From contig CANTFL010001210.1 in NCBI GenBank assembly GCA_947650285.1, positions 1 to 64,000 on the forward strand: a stretch of DNA of 64,000 nt. The letters are read 5' to 3'. The notes beneath the pieces are model-generated. The model ran no database searches. It saw nothing but the letters and a program-made list of their open reading frames with translations, and was not told the origin of the DNA. Positions 45,201 through 59,200 of the stretch are shown piece by piece. Origin of the DNA: Hyaloperonospora brassicae (Eukaryota; Oomycota; Peronosporomycetes; Peronosporales; Peronosporaceae). The first letter of the stretch is position 1. The number at the start of each line of letters is the position of its first letter. A program made the position numbers and the translations under genes.

Positions 45201-46451
45201 ATTTACAGATACATACAGAAGGTGCTGCGGAGAAATTTTTATGAACCAACGCATGATGAAAAAGGCATGCCTACTGCTCGCAACTTGATGGTAGGAAGAC
45301 GGCTGTCAAATTGTGCATGTTATTACTTCAGCCGCTTTGTAGAAATTGGTTCTGATGAAAGCTACGATCAATGATCTATCGATCATTATATTTGTACGTA
45401 AGATTCTTTGGTCCAAGCGTATACGTATACCGCGAAATGTACATGCCATATGCAAATGTATGGCAAGTGTCTCCTTAAACAAGTATAAAATTTTAACAAA
45501 ATAGCAAACAGAGAAACAAAGCGCTTCGATGATGAAATCTGAACTCCGGCTAGCCGATTTCGATCATTGCGATCAATATGACATTATCATCACTAATATG
45601 CGAGCCATTTTTTCTTCGGTCCTGCCATCCGCATTTAACGGCAGTGAACTAAATGTTTGGAAGAAGTAGCTTCAATCGCCATTCTACATCTTGCGTCGAT
45701 CTATCGACACGCCGGGTCAGCACGTATGGCTGATGTTACATGTTTCATGCAGGATCCAGTATCACATGTATGCAACGTTTGCAAGGTTTGCACTCATAAA
45801 CAAGATCAAACGGACCACGTGTAACTCGTTGAGCAACAAGGCAGACATGGACAAGCAAACGTGTATCTAAGTGAATGTCTAGTGCTTTGACGTTAAACAT
45901 GACTTGTTTAACGGACCTGGACGATGCTATGCATGTGGTGGATTTCTAAATCTGCAGCCGAATAAACAATATAAGGATGTAAATCGAAGCTATTAAATTA
46001 AATTACAAAAGTCTCTTACTTCGCTGTTTGTATGCAGTAGTATTTATTCACCACTTACAGCTTAGTTTCCTAGTGTCTTTTTCCTTTCGTTTCTTTCAAA
46101 AAGTAGTCCATTTCTTTGACCAATGATATAGACTTCTTTGACTAATGCACGATATGTCTATATTAATCGTGTCAAGATCATACGAGGACATGTTTACACG
46201 TCTTATTTCCATTACGTCTGTATTGTTGGAGTTGCATCTCGTCACCTTTTTCAAGCCTTGCTTTAACAGCCAAGGCTAAAGGATAAATACTATTTATCGT
46301 ATCAGCTATCAAGGTTTTTCCTGTCAAATTTTACGTACACAACACTTTCCGTTGTGTCCCTTCATTTTGTCACTGGACAGTTTTGATACCGTCTCGTTCT
46401 CTTGTTACTTTTATACAACAAACTCGCTTGTTATCAAATAATTATCAATTA
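42284..46451. other. AT-rich region right of the retrotransposon, no recognised gene
   Basis: The first ~230 bp continue the decayed coding-like sequence interrupted by the element (Ser/Lys-rich, then repeated VDR). The remainder has only short ORFs without recognisable domains. A cluster of small hairpins occurs at 46254-46432. Confidence 0.45.
42913..42954. repeat. 14 bp tandem repeat, three copies
   Basis: CACCCGGCGTTGGA is repeated three times without gaps; the middle copy has one T-to-C change. The tract is GC-rich in an AT-rich setting. Confidence 0.92.
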
Positions 46452-46660
46452 CCACAAAATGGGGTATGGATATTGGACAGCACATGCCACGGAATGAGCA
46501 TCGATCATTACAAAATTAGTGATGTCTATCGAACAGTACATGCCACGGAATGAGCATCGATCGCCACAAAATTTTAGATATATATTGATCAGTACATGCC
46601 ACGTAATAGCATCGATCATCACATAATTTGTGCTGACTATTGGACATACATGCCACATCA
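46452..46660. repeat. Minisatellite, ~55 bp unit, about four copies
   Basis: The shared core ACATGCCAC recurs at 46482, 46538, 46594 and 46648 (spacing 56, 56, 54). Around it are conserved blocks such as GAATGAGCATCGATC and CACAAAATT. The copies have diverged. Confidence 0.85.
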
Positions 46661-47462
46661 CAATTGTCTACTTCAATTCGGCCTCCCTCTAGTCTACGCC
46701 CATGCCTTAATACTCCCTCATTTGCGTCATCTTTACTGCGAAAACAAAGACCGGATTTTTTCGTCCAATGACGCGCGAATACGGCGATTTCAACAGCGCA
46801 CTCTCTTGTATCATTGCGCTTGTATATTTCAGAGATTTCTAGTCACGATATGTACGACTGCGGGTCTTGAACGTAGCGGAGCTACACAGCTCCTAAAGTT
46901 AGAATAAGACCAAACGCTTAACAAGCAACTTTGATTCAAAGAACCCGACTTTGAAAGTCAACAAGCTCAGAGAGCTTCCGGTCCCTGTTCCAAGGTAATA
47001 AAAGATTAATGAGAATAACAGCACCGAGTGCTCAAGAGTATCTACCTTTACATGCGTTGCTAACTCTTACCGATCAAAGACGCCTCGTGAGGCACGTGTA
47101 TTAAGTGATCAGAATGGGAACTGAACTTTATTTTGGTTTATCTAAATGAAAACCTCAGAACACCATACTTATTGTAGTCAATACATTTTTAATTATTACC
47201 TTCTAAAAGATCTCGTAATTCGGTGGCTGACACACGTCAGCCCCCGACAATTGATATGGTGTTTAAATATCATATTTCATGGGACTCCGTCCTTTGCGTA
47301 CCACACATTTTATGTAACCCGTTACACACACACCTTTCGTGTAACCCTAGTTACATTGGAGGCCATGAACATGCTTATCGTTGTGGATAGTCAAACAAAT
47401 GTCACGCATGTGGTAGATCACCAGCAATGTCCAAACCAGCGTTTTGAAGAAACTATCGGGAG

Positions 47463-48190
47463 ATGAACTTGAGCTATACATATGACGAAACTGAGTTGTC
47501 GAGGTCCATTGCTAATAAGAGCGTCTTTCTGTCGTTGTTTTTGCGTCGAAAATTCCGTACCGGAAGATCTAAAGTAAATAGTGACAAACAATCGATAGTC
47601 CTGATTGCTGCTCTTAAACATACAGGAATAAAGTGCAGAGCGTCGAAAATTTTTGCTCACTGTTCGATGAAAGTGCAGCCATCCTTGTGGATGGTTCATA
47701 TAAATGAAGCAAAGACCGATACACCAATCAATGGACGTGTACTTGCACTTCCAACACGCTTGTATACCTACCAAGTCAACATCCGCGGTTCCGTGATCCT
47801 CGCCTTTGGTGTGCATACCTTGCTTAGTTTTAACGCCTTCGGGGCTGCGAACGGTCAATCACAGTATTTTTCTTTAGCGCCGGTCTCTGGTGAAGCGTAC
47901 GGCGCCAGCATGGAAGAGGGCCGACCAGATGAGATGCCCAGCACGCCGATTTTACCAAAAGACGAGGCGAGCATATTTGCAATGCTCGGACATTTGGCGC
48001 GTCACCCACGTTTGACCTCACAGGTTCTTCATATTGCGCATAAAAACTGACTGATGAGCTTATGGCAAACCTCATAATGAATGAATGTCTCACTTTAAAG
48101 AAGCTGAAGGAAATTCTTGGCATGTGCGAGAAGAATGAGAAATTGGTGAATACAAGGACAAAATATGATAAGGGTCCATTGTAACAAATA
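47463..48190 (+). pseudogene. Possible remnant of a small secreted protein gene
   Basis: A plus ORF (47463-48050) contains, from about residue 107, a signal-peptide-like hydrophobic stretch (SVILAFGVHTLLSFNAFGAA) followed by a polar, helical region. There is no ATG directly before it; the codon at the expected place is ATC. After the stop at 48050, another frame continues with a Lys-rich helical stretch (ECLTLKKLKEILGMCEKNEK) to about 48183. A secreted protein gene that lost its start and frame would explain this, and oomycete genomes hold many such genes. I see no clear effector motif, so no family is assigned. Confidence 0.3.
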
Positions 48191-51100
48191 ATTCTATACA
48201 CTGCATATGTAAAAGCAAAAGACGCGCATGAAACAGCTAAGAAAGCGGCAAATCTCAAGCAACCTTATATTCCTTAACATCAACCATAAAAATTTGAGAT
48301 TGCTGTGTATTTTGTGGTTCGAGTTATATCGAGTCCGTTGTCTCCATCGCGATCGTGCACACCTTTTGACTTGTACGTGTTTTTGGTGCAGCATTGTTGC
48401 GAGACTCAGCGTTTAGACACCTTGCCGCCCGCGTGGATCAATGTACTTAGGGTATGCCTTCTGTAGCAGTCTACCTCTTTCCCAAAAAGCGTAGTACAAG
48501 ACTCAGTGCATACTATATTGTATTGTCATCTTGGCAATATATTTAAGTTAAGAATGAAAATGCCTGCGTCAATGCCCTACAATTACTGGACTTAAATATT
48601 GTTGTACCAAATTCTTGACATTTATTTTCAGATCTTTCATTTTTATGTCTTAAAATATATAATATAGAGCTTAAAATTTGTAATTATTTTTGTTTATCGC
48701 CATTCCATACAAATAGATATTCTTTTAATTCTATTTATTTCTTATTTTGGATAATTTTTTATGCTTTTGTGAGACCTTGAGCGCGTTTTCACATAAACAC
48801 CATCGGCCTTGGCTTATTCTTTTGGCACGTATCAGTACTATAATGAGACAACCGACACTACCGTCGCACGAGTCCTGTATCCTCATAATAGTTTATTTCC
48901 CGCCGTCGCCGCTCTCTTCATAATATATCTATCGACTTGGCTCAACGGGCCAACTACCGTTAAATTTATTCTAATGTGTATTGATATTTTAATTTAGGAA
49001 TATCGGTAGAAAATCAGCGTAAATCACATGATTATTACAAAATTTATTAATATTGAATGATTCCTCGTAATAATAAAAAAGTTTTTAAACATTGTTTTAT
49101 TTCTATAACCCTATTATCATCATCCATAATTAACAAAGATATGGTTCATCATCTTTCAAACTTGACGAACATTGAATCTGGATATACATATTCAGGTCAT
49201 GAGCGTGAAAACAAAAAAGTGTGTATAATGGCTGGTATAAGATACAACTTACCGATTACCGATATAATGATTCCAGTATGATCGTCATCTTCACTGAGTT
49301 TTCCTTTTTAACGAGATTCTATTCAGAGTAGTAATATTAGATCTTGCTTTTGCAAGTGTTAAGAAGCGACATGGATATAAATTATGTTTCTTATAACTGA
49401 AAGTGAATTCATCTTGTTCGACTATAGATGTGCTTCCGTAGATAGGTCTCATTGAAACTGATGCGTCTATTTAAAGGTAAGGTAGGACAAAGACAGGCCA
49501 AAGTTCAGAATTACGTGTAACAAGGCATATTGGGTACAATATATCATCTTTATAAGGTTTAGTGAAATGATTATTACATTACATGTTCTTTTAAGAATAT
49601 CAGAACACGACGTGATATTCTTTCAGTGACCCAACAGTCTTCTTATTGGTAAGTATATTAATAAAACTAAAACACCAATTGCTGCTTGACGTGCGCAATG
49701 GGTGAATTTTGGACGTCACAATGCATGTATGCATATTTTTAAATCAAGATAGGACTAATTGACAGAGAAAGTGTTTAGGACTTAGTTATAAATGTTTTTT
49801 TGCCATATAATACCACTATTACGTAACATCATTTGATAGTTAGGGTTTCTTTTTAAATGTGTACGTGGAAGGATTAAGCACATATGTTCTCTGCTGTCAG
49901 TTCGGGTTTGCTTCGCACTGTTTAGTAATTTGTGGCTGACGGTGCACCACGTTTGTGATGATATAGCGTACTAATTATACAGACACATGCATACCCGATA
50001 TAGTACAAGTAATATCCGACAAGCAAATACATTCATTTGGATACATCTGCCCCCTCACTACGATTCACAGCTCAACCCTGTCTTAGTTTTCTTAGTAAAA
50101 GTATGAGACATATTTCGCGTATTTCGAAACAAGACGAAATTCTACCTCATTGAGCTAAATTAAATAGGTTCAATTCGTAGTGTTGATTTATCGAGAATCG
50201 GAACCGATTTAACGCAACAACACTACTAGGTATATACGTTACTAACGATTTATTAATAAGATTAAGGTGATCTAAATATCGCGAAGTTGCATGCAAGATC
50301 CGTGCAAACATAACAAAGTGGTTAACAACAAGTCCAAATAGACACGTCATTGCTAAACTAACATCTGCTTGGTATCTGGAAAATAATATGATGTTATACT
50401 GGTTAAGTATCATCACCAGACGTAGTATCGTCCGTAAGAACAATATCCAGATCTATTTTTAATCGACCCATTATTCACTTAAAATAGTATAGACGCCTTC
50501 TAAGGGGATACTATATTGTTTTGTAACTTACAATATAAGAACTTTGTCACTTATGTTAACATTTTCGACCCATTCACCCTCTTCAGCTGTGTTAATATTT
50601 CGAAAGATACATGTATATAAACTCGTTCCAATATATTGTGACGTAATGTGCGTCGGTTATAATTGGTTAGGTTGTGTGGAATCAATGACGTCGAAATTTC
50701 GTTTGACACCGACACAGTTGGATCTTATCAAGTGAAGGGGGCTAACACGTAACAGGTACCGGTTATAGTTCATCAAATAATTATATGATCAGGTTATGAT
50801 GTCTATATTAGGGTTTGTAAGATAATAGGTTAACTTAAATATGAGAAAGTAAAGCACAGTTTACCTTTTGATCTTATAGAATACTCTGTCTTCAAAGATT
50901 TGCGTTTTGATCGCTTAGAGTACGAAGACTTCAAAATTCACATACTCTCGGACTTTAAGTACCGGCTAAGTGGTGTGGAGGAATTATTTTAACATCAGTG
51001 CCTTGTACAAGGCCTAAATGATCTACGAGCTCGTGTGACTCTCTGAGTACGAACGCGCTTAAATTTTCATGAAATAGTAGTCTTTTTCGTATTAAATGTA

Positions 51101-52241
51101 ATTACTCGAATAAGTGAACGTTCAGTAATACAGTCTTCATCTAACTTTTGAGCTGAGGTAGTTTTGATTATTAAGGTAAGATCAGTAGTAATTTAAGCCT
51201 GAGACCATAGATAGGTTGACCTTCTGTCAAGATTATTGCACTTGCTGGCTTCTCCGAAAGGCGACATATATCCTGTGAGATGCTGAGTGCTAAATTAGGG
51301 GATTCGAAGCTGTATAATTGTCAGTCTCTGGACTTAGAAGTGTTAAGCGCGCAGCTGAATGCCTATCTATACTTCGAATCTGCATTCATCCATTTAAAAT
51401 TATTTGTAACCATTCGACAGCCTCAATGCCTAATAAATACCTTCCCTTACCGTGTTAAGAGCCTAGAGATTACCATCTAGTCTCAAAATATAAAACAAAT
51501 GAGGGAAAGAAAGGTAAATTTCTCATCTGAATATTCAAGAGGTTGGAATGACCATAAACAATGCCATGCTTCGATTTGAGCAAAAGCGAGTGTTTCAGAT
51601 CATCTTTGAAATCGGTAGTAGAGTCATGGTTTTGGATCTGACTCGTAGCACTTCAGTAGGCATTGCTTTCACAACATTAAATAAGCTAGATCAAATTGTC
51701 ACGTGTCTACGCCCCTTGTAAGAAGTCATATCGTGCAAGTTTACGTTTGTTGTCTTCTCGTAAGTGTAGAAAAGACCTATTGGACTATAGGAGTCAACAT
51801 ATTCTACTACTACGTTCTGCCAGAGGTAATGGTGGTGATTATGTACATAATAAATCTGTGTCCTACCGTGGTTTAAACGAACGTCATCCAGTTCACTTCA
51901 CTACATTCCATGCGGTAGTGGATGTTAAAATGAGCGCCAAATCGGCTTCAAAGCAGCATTTTACGGTAAATACGATAATTTTATTGTCCGTGTTGGTCGC
52001 AGATGTGTGCTTGAATAAAAAGTGGTCATACTAAGCTAATTATGTAGCGCCTCAACATAATGCTTCGCGTCTACCCCTAGAACTTAGTCAGCGGCAACTA
52101 AGGCGCTTATAATGCACCACGTTGATCCGATCTGTGTCCGCTTGGCGACGGAAACTTGTGTCATTGTGCACAAAGTTTCGTAAACCTTATTCGTATAAAT
52201 TTTGGGTTTTGACAGTGTATAACGATGCCTTGTCTTTGCAG
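48191..52241. other. AT-rich region without recognised genes
   Basis: About 4 kb with short ORFs only and no recognisable protein family or RNA gene. A plus ORF at 51696-52034 (112 codons) has no identifiable domain. Confidence 0.45.
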
Positions 52242-52474
52242 GAAGTGCAAGTTGCACTTGGGTCGACTCCAGACTTTCCACTTTAAATATGGCATATATG
52301 GAATGTTCTACAAGTATCTATGTGTTGTATTAGGCAGCAAAAAAAGATATAGGTTGGGTTGTTCTCACTTGCATTTTGACAAGCCACTGACGAGGCCTTT
52401 GGTGGGGGGGCCGAAACGCGTCTGGAGCGCATTTCAATACAGGTCATTTCATTTACTTAATGTTCTCTTTCTAA
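52242..52474 (+). repeat. Direct repeat copy 1, possible LTR
   Basis: Similar along its length to 52926-53155, with shared blocks such as CTTGGGTCGACTCCAGA, AAAGATATAGGTTGGGT and GAAACGCGTCTGGAGCGC. The two copies are 452 bp apart in the same orientation. They may be LTRs of a very short or internally deleted retroelement. Confidence 0.8.
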
Positions 52475-52925
52475 GCGGTTATGAGCCTTAGCGGCTCTGG
52501 TTTGTGCTGCGTTGTACACGGGATGTGCACTGAGAGCGAGTTAGTCCATGAAGTCGCGATGGTACATGGTCCGACGATGGAGATCTACGTAAGCGCACGG
52601 TGGACAAGCATTCGCTGTTTGCGCTCGCGAAGGGACAACCAAGCTCTGCAATTGAAGTTGAAGGTTTCGTGAAGTGTAGTGATGGTAGTATTGAAGTGGT
52701 TAAGAGCAAGAGAGAACAAGAGAAAAAGCCCGACGATGAATGAATGATGTCAAGATGAGACACGGTCCAGGCAATGGGGGAGCCAGGACAAGCTACTAAG
52801 CGAGCAACAAAGAAAACGGCCGAAGAGAAGGTGGACAGCCCCATTGGAGCCTGCAGATAATACAAGACGGTACGGACGATGGATGCTCAGGCGGTTTGAT
52901 CTCATGTCGTCAAGGGGAAGTGTTA
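52475..52925. other. Sequence between the direct repeats
   Basis: About 450 bp of partly coding-like DNA (52481-52672 plus, 52488-52865 minus) without a recognised domain. It could be the leftover interior of a retroelement. Confidence 0.4.
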
Positions 52926-53155
52926 GAAGTGCAAGTTGCGCTTGGGTCGACTCCAGAGATTCAACCTACCCTAGGGCACATATAGGATGTTCTACAAGGT
53001 TCTATGTGTTGTATTGGGCAGCAAAAAAGATATAGGTTGGGTAGTTCTCACTTGTATTTAGACAAGCCATTGACGAGGCTCCTGGCGGGGGCCGAAACGC
53101 GTCTGGAGCGCGTTTCAATATAGGTCATTTCACTAACTTAATGTTCTCTTTCTAA
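52926..53155 (+). repeat. Direct repeat copy 2, possible LTR
   Basis: Partner of 52242-52474. It starts after GTGTTA and ends with ATGTTCTCTTTCTAA, like copy 1. Confidence 0.8.
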
Positions 53156-53879
53156 CAGTCTTAAACCTATATGCAAGATTTATTCTCACCGTCCGAATGG
53201 CCTGGCTCCAACGCTATGTTTTATAAATCAATTGGACGTCGTAGAACTTGAGTCAAACGTGCATTGTTTCAAGTAAGTACTGGAAAGTCACAGACCTAAC
53301 TTAACTAAACAACAAAGCGCTAACGTTGTCAGCCATTGACAGATAATGGTAGTATGTAGGTCATCAAAATGTCAAGATTTATTACTATTGATATATAAAT
53401 ATATGTTGATAACATGTATTTTGATTTTAACTTCATAGATTTTACTGAAACGGCACATAATCCATTGAGTGACGCTTGTTGTGATAACAAACCCATGCTA
53501 ATTTTTAGTAGTAATGGCCTTGAGACGAGTCATTAAGGATGCAATTTTTACGATGCACGTAAAGGGACACGTATACGTTTCATGGATGCTACACTCATTT
53601 TGTATAACTCATTTCTAAATGTCGATTCAATTATCGACTCTTTCATAAAGCAATGTAAGGTGAAAGAGCCGCCCAAGCTCGATAACACGAATAATTTGAT
53701 CTTTATAGAGAGTTAGGTCTCGGCGCATATTCTTAAGTGACGCTAGAAAGCAGTTTTACAAAGCAAAGTGTGCTCGATGTCAGAGAGTGATAAATCGATA
53801 AGCTGTATATGCTAACTAAAGAATATATCCGGGTGACGTTGATGCTGGTATCACCCTTTAATATGTCTCATCATTACAA

Positions 53880-56250
53880 TATATTCAAGAGCTATACGAG
53901 ATGTCTGCCGATGAGTTAGGCCATGCCTTAAAGGCTAATAGTATCATTAACATGGTGGTAATGTCACCGGATGTCGAAAACCAATCACCTTTTTTTCTTG
54001 GTGAGAATTTCTGATGACACGAAGTCGACGCTTATTCCGCACGGTACACCATCAATCCATGAAGATTTGCTCTATATTATATATTATAGCTTTCGAGACG
54101 TAATAAGTCATAACCCTCCATCTGTTATACCCCCCGACAGAGGTTTACGTTTGAATCGACCAGGTTTTTCGATAATGAATATTGCGTAACACGGCAATGT
54201 ACTTTCTGAAAGAATTTGTGCCGTCATCGACTTATTTCTTCTGTGCTAATAAACAGATTAAAACGGCTCGTAAGATTAAGTCTCATCAAGCTAGATCGAA
54301 TTTTGTGGCAAGAACCCGATTGTCAAGTGACGCATAGTTCATGCTTATGATTAGCTGAATGCGGCCATTATACCGGCGCAGACAGAAGGAAGGTTGACGA
54401 AACACTTGGCAGGATGTGCGATTTAACGTGCTCGTCAAAGTCGATTGTTTTTACCATTTGCCCATTCGAGCTAGTAACATATCGTTGACCGCAGTCGGTT
54501 ATACTAGCGGTAGGATATGGTAGTGATGTGTTTGATATCAAGGCATATCAAATGATACGGCTACATCAAAATTTCTGGTGACGCAACTGTTTCGACCCTT
54601 AACATGATATGATCTAATAACATTTGATTATATGTTTATCTGTAGTTATGCTGAGCAGAGTCGTTCCGATGTGTAAAACTACACAAACCTCTCACGATCT
54701 GTGCTCTAGAGCTTGCGCGAACAAGGTGTTTGCTAATGCATTCAAATGAATCTTGGCGCGGATAATATCTCCTATCGTGGTCGTTTATTATCAATAACGG
54801 TCTTTGATCGGACATCGACAGAATATAATATATTGTCTTTCGGCCGACTGAGAACAAGAAAAAGGGGTTGCACAAGTAGCTTGTCGTTACCATTTACTTG
54901 CTCTAGTACAGCGAGCACTGCTTTGAATGACTCGGCCATTATCCAATCTCTTACAGAAAGGAATGGATTGGTGCAACACAAGCACTTATAACGAAGAATT
55001 TGAAGCAAAAAGCAGGGTGTCTTTAATGCCCTAATCTTGGCCCGCCCGATTATTGTCGGCCTTACAGTGACTTCGTTGACGCGTCTGACTTTGCCATTGG
55101 TATTGCGTGATTACAAACAGATGTGTATGAATGGGTACTCGTAATTACATTGAGTCCCAGTAGATAAACGCTTCAGAACAGAACTTCCCAATTTATGACA
55201 AAGAGATGCTTGCTATGAAGAACGCTTCGGTCAAGTTCTGGTCGCACTTAGCTGTCTCTGAACCATTTGTAAACCTAACCGACAATGTATCTTTACTTTT
55301 TACAGATCAGGCACCACACCTCTCACATCAAATGTCCTGCTGTATTTTATTGTTTGCGTTATATGATGTCGAGGTGAAGTATAATTTGGCCAAGCAAAAT
55401 GCTTTGGATGATGCATTGTCACGCAGATCCTGTTATGAGCTTGCCCATGGTACGACTTTGTCGTCATCCATCACTAACTTACTTTGTGCGGCCTTGCCAA
55501 TAGTAAACATCGTACAGATTTCTTAAGGCTAATGCTCCCTCTACTTGATTATGCCTTGACGAACGCTGTTCATGCCTTTTCAGGCAATACCCCTAATTAA
55601 ATTAGCGGTCTCGCAAATCCTTGCGTTACGTTTACGCCTATACTGACTTGATCAGGGCTCAATTGGGAAAAAGATGCTGATCGGCCAGCTGATGTCAGCT
55701 CCGCTTCTGTACAGAACATGTATGCGCATTTCTCGCTACATGATTAAAATTATAAGACATGTGTGTGACGGAATAGGTAAATAGTCAGGATAAACAAAAG
55801 AATCAAGCAATAAATATAGTGAGAAATGAAATTGAAACTTATGGGATAGAAGTCCAAGCCTTTTTTTGATTATGAAAATGCTACCTACCTAAGGCAGTGT
55901 CTACAAGGTCAAAAACAAAGTTCCGACCGCACTTCATTAGACCTTTTGAGGATGTGGACAAGAAGGGCCCCGCATAAACGATAAATCTATATCGCAAGTT
56001 GCTCAAATACCCTGTGTTACACGTTGACTTCCTTTAGCCGTAATGGGATCCGTCTCACTTTCAATGGAACGTGCTTGCGCCGCGTTACTTGTCCTTACGA
56101 CAAGACGCTGCATCGGAGCCAGGATATAAAAACGAGACTCAACTCGACTGAAATTATGCTCCACCGCTCGTAGAAAAATTCACTCTGCGCCTAGCGCAAT
56201 CGACAAATGGTCTGTATTTGCGTCTAGAACGCTAAAATATAATTTTACTG
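53880..56250 (+). pseudogene. Decayed Ty3/gypsy pol relic
   Basis: Plus-strand pieces of a gypsy pol appear in the correct order but in changing frames with stops. They are the linker before RT (FRDVISHNPPSVIPPDRG, about 54090), a mutated RT start (about 54320-54400), the RNase H motif [10 protein letters not shown] (about 55080), and MLAMKNASVKFW with the end of RNase H (NALDDALSRRS, 55206-55440). Last is the post-integrase tail (RPHFIRPFEDV, then PVLHVDFL and WDPSHFQWN, about 55930-56070). Most of integrase is missing or unrecognisable. It is clearly older than, and of a different lineage from, the element at 34.3-42.3 kb. No LTRs were identified. Confidence 0.78.
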
Positions 56251-59200
56251 TCTCTTGCAGACGATATACTTATATGCACTAGTAAATCGTTCGTCTACAC
56301 CATCAACCATAAACCAAACACACACTCCGCCACCAGCATTGCTTGATGAGCGAGGGAACCATTGCTTTCGGAGTTATAAATTACTGGAACGTCGTCGCTG
56401 TTATTGTCAGTACCATAACTTTGTGAAATAACGCGTGAGAATTTAGTCATAGCAATTACGGGGGTATGTATACATCTTCTGCAATATTGCCAAAAAGGCT
56501 TTGGGCTATCGATTCTTGTGGTCAGAATAATCTTTCGAATCATAGCGCTTCTTACCAAATTCGATGATGGTAAGAGGTTTACCAGTCATAGCTTGGCTTG
56601 AAGTCGAGGCTACCAGGATAACTTAAGCGTAGCGTGGTCGAAACCCGTACACAAACGATCTTGACCTCAACTTTGCATTTTAATTGCAAAAAATTTCTTC
56701 AAGGCAAACATTTTTCACACCGACACGTGCATATTGAGCGTAACATGCAGTTTTAGGCACATTGCCTCATGAAATCAGCAAATGAAGCTGTTGTTCTCTA
56801 TACTAATCATTTTTCGGCAAGTAGATATATGAACACCCTTAATCGGTGGAACCGATGCACCACAAATTTGTCGTATAGTCCAAAGTAAAAAATGTCGGAT
56901 ATAATTCTGAAAGAAATTGTGGAACTGAGGTCAAAATATATTTGTCAAATGAAATAATAATTGTATTAAGAATAGACGCTCCACCGTCTAGCTTTGACAG
57001 ATGATTTCAATTATTGTATAAAAATTGATATGTATAAACAATCGACTACTGGCATTTGATTAAGGGACTTAGGCATTTGCTAAAAACCTGACGTAATAAT
57101 GATAGGAACAAAATTGCGGAATATATGTCAAAAATTGGATGAGAAATAGAGAGGATTAAATTAATACAGATCTGATCGTGATTACAAATATCGCGACACT
57201 GTTTAGTGAAGCCAAAAGTTTTAATGACATTCTTATATATAATAATGAGCGAACTCTGCTCCAGTTTCACATTTTAGCCTATTGCAATTCCTTATACCTC
57301 GATGTGGTGACCTGCGACCATTTTTAAAGGAATTTTTATTTAGCAGAAGTCGTTGGAGGTAAGGTATACGTATCTTAAATAAGTCAGATTATTTTGAATG
57401 AATAGAAGCCAACAATTGCTGATTGATGGAATTACGACGGAACTAAATGCGCTCGTACTATTCGATCATAAATCAATTAAGAGACCACAATTTTAACAAA
57501 GGCGACGCATTTCAATCACGTATTTAACCACAAAATTGGATCTTGAAGTAAGCAAGTATGTCAATCTCGTCAATCATCATGTTTTATAGTTTTTGCTAAT
57601 AATAAAAGGGTTGTTTAAGTCTTATTGCGAGTCTATTGCATACAGCTGACCTAACAGCTATTTATACAATATGGCTAGATGGGTCAGTGATCAAATGTTA
57701 AGTGGATAAAGTATAATAAAGATGAATACCGTTTTATTAAAGAAGGATTAGTAGATACCTTAGACAATTTAGTTATTATCAAAGGCAACGATATTGGTGC
57801 GATACAGCCCCTATATGATTTATAAGGCTCAAGCTCAGTAGTGATATTAGTAAAACAAAATGAAGCCTACCTGCTGGCCTATAGAAAATGTTTGAATCCG
57901 TAAATTTTCATGACGTCAATGAGCAGACCGTCCGTTGAAATTTATTATCGTTGCAAGTAAAGAGTCGATGAGACGTGACAAATTCTTTTGATTTCAATTA
58001 CCAGACATAAGCGTATTATAACCATTTTTTGTAATGCTAGCCGTTTATGTTAATACGACGCATGTGTATCAATACATCCCTTGACTATATATATATTCTG
58101 AGTCAAGACAGGGTATAGAGTATCGAAGGTTGAAGAATTGATGACAATGTGATACGAGAAAATAGCGCACATTCGATTGTGGTGGTTATGTGTGTGATTT
58201 TCTTTTAAGGCTTAGCTTCACGATAAATATTGATTGAATCGTATAAGAATTTAAAAAATCAGGCAAATACTGGGATCGCATAACCCTAATTTAGTGACGA
58301 AAAATTTCATAGGGCGTCGGAGAATGTAACGATAATTTATATAAACATTATAAGCGTTTATTAATCTTTTCAATCAATGTCATGTTTAGCTTTTTATGCC
58401 TATAGACAAATTGCTATGTTTAAAAGGAAGGTCTATGATCATCGTAGTAGTATACTAGGATCTGTAGGACCTATAAGTGAGGTGCGGATTCACTAAGAAA
58501 ATATTGATGAGAAACTATACGATTTACTCGTTTTAATATAATATTTGAGACAACAGTACATTGGAGGCTCAAAGACTATCGAATTTATATCGTGTAAGGT
58601 AATTGTGAATTTTTTTGTGAATGTAGAGTTATGCAAGCGCTCATTCATCGATAGTACTTTAATACAAATTAATTGCAAGCAGTACGTCAATCAGCGTATC
58701 CAGAAACGATGTCCTCATTGCTATGTTGTGTAAAGGTGGCGTTTCTAAGTATAAGATTAGTATTGAACAATTTGAAAGCTTCTCGCCCAGTTTAAAAAAA
58801 TCGGATGAAATATAATAGTACTAAATGCGCAGTCTTGTGTTGCAGGCGCGGCTAAACAGACTTTTTATGCCGCTCCTGGAAAGCCTATACTAAGATTGAT
58901 TCAATTACTTGTGGAATCCAATAAAGACACTCAGAAATCATACTATCGCCTATGGAGACACTTATAGATTATAATATTACCGCCTGCTCTCATAATTAGG
59001 GATGTAGTAATGCAGCGGAATTTGCACACGTTTATACCTAAATGAAAATGGCTTTGGTTTGTTTATAGAAGGAAGTCGGCAAAAAGGATGGTAAATCAGA
59101 ATATATTGTGAGTGCATTTTTCGGGTAATTATTAATTCTATACGACGATCAACGAGACGCCGTTATTGGCAATTGACACTTTGGTGTCGACGAATTTGCC

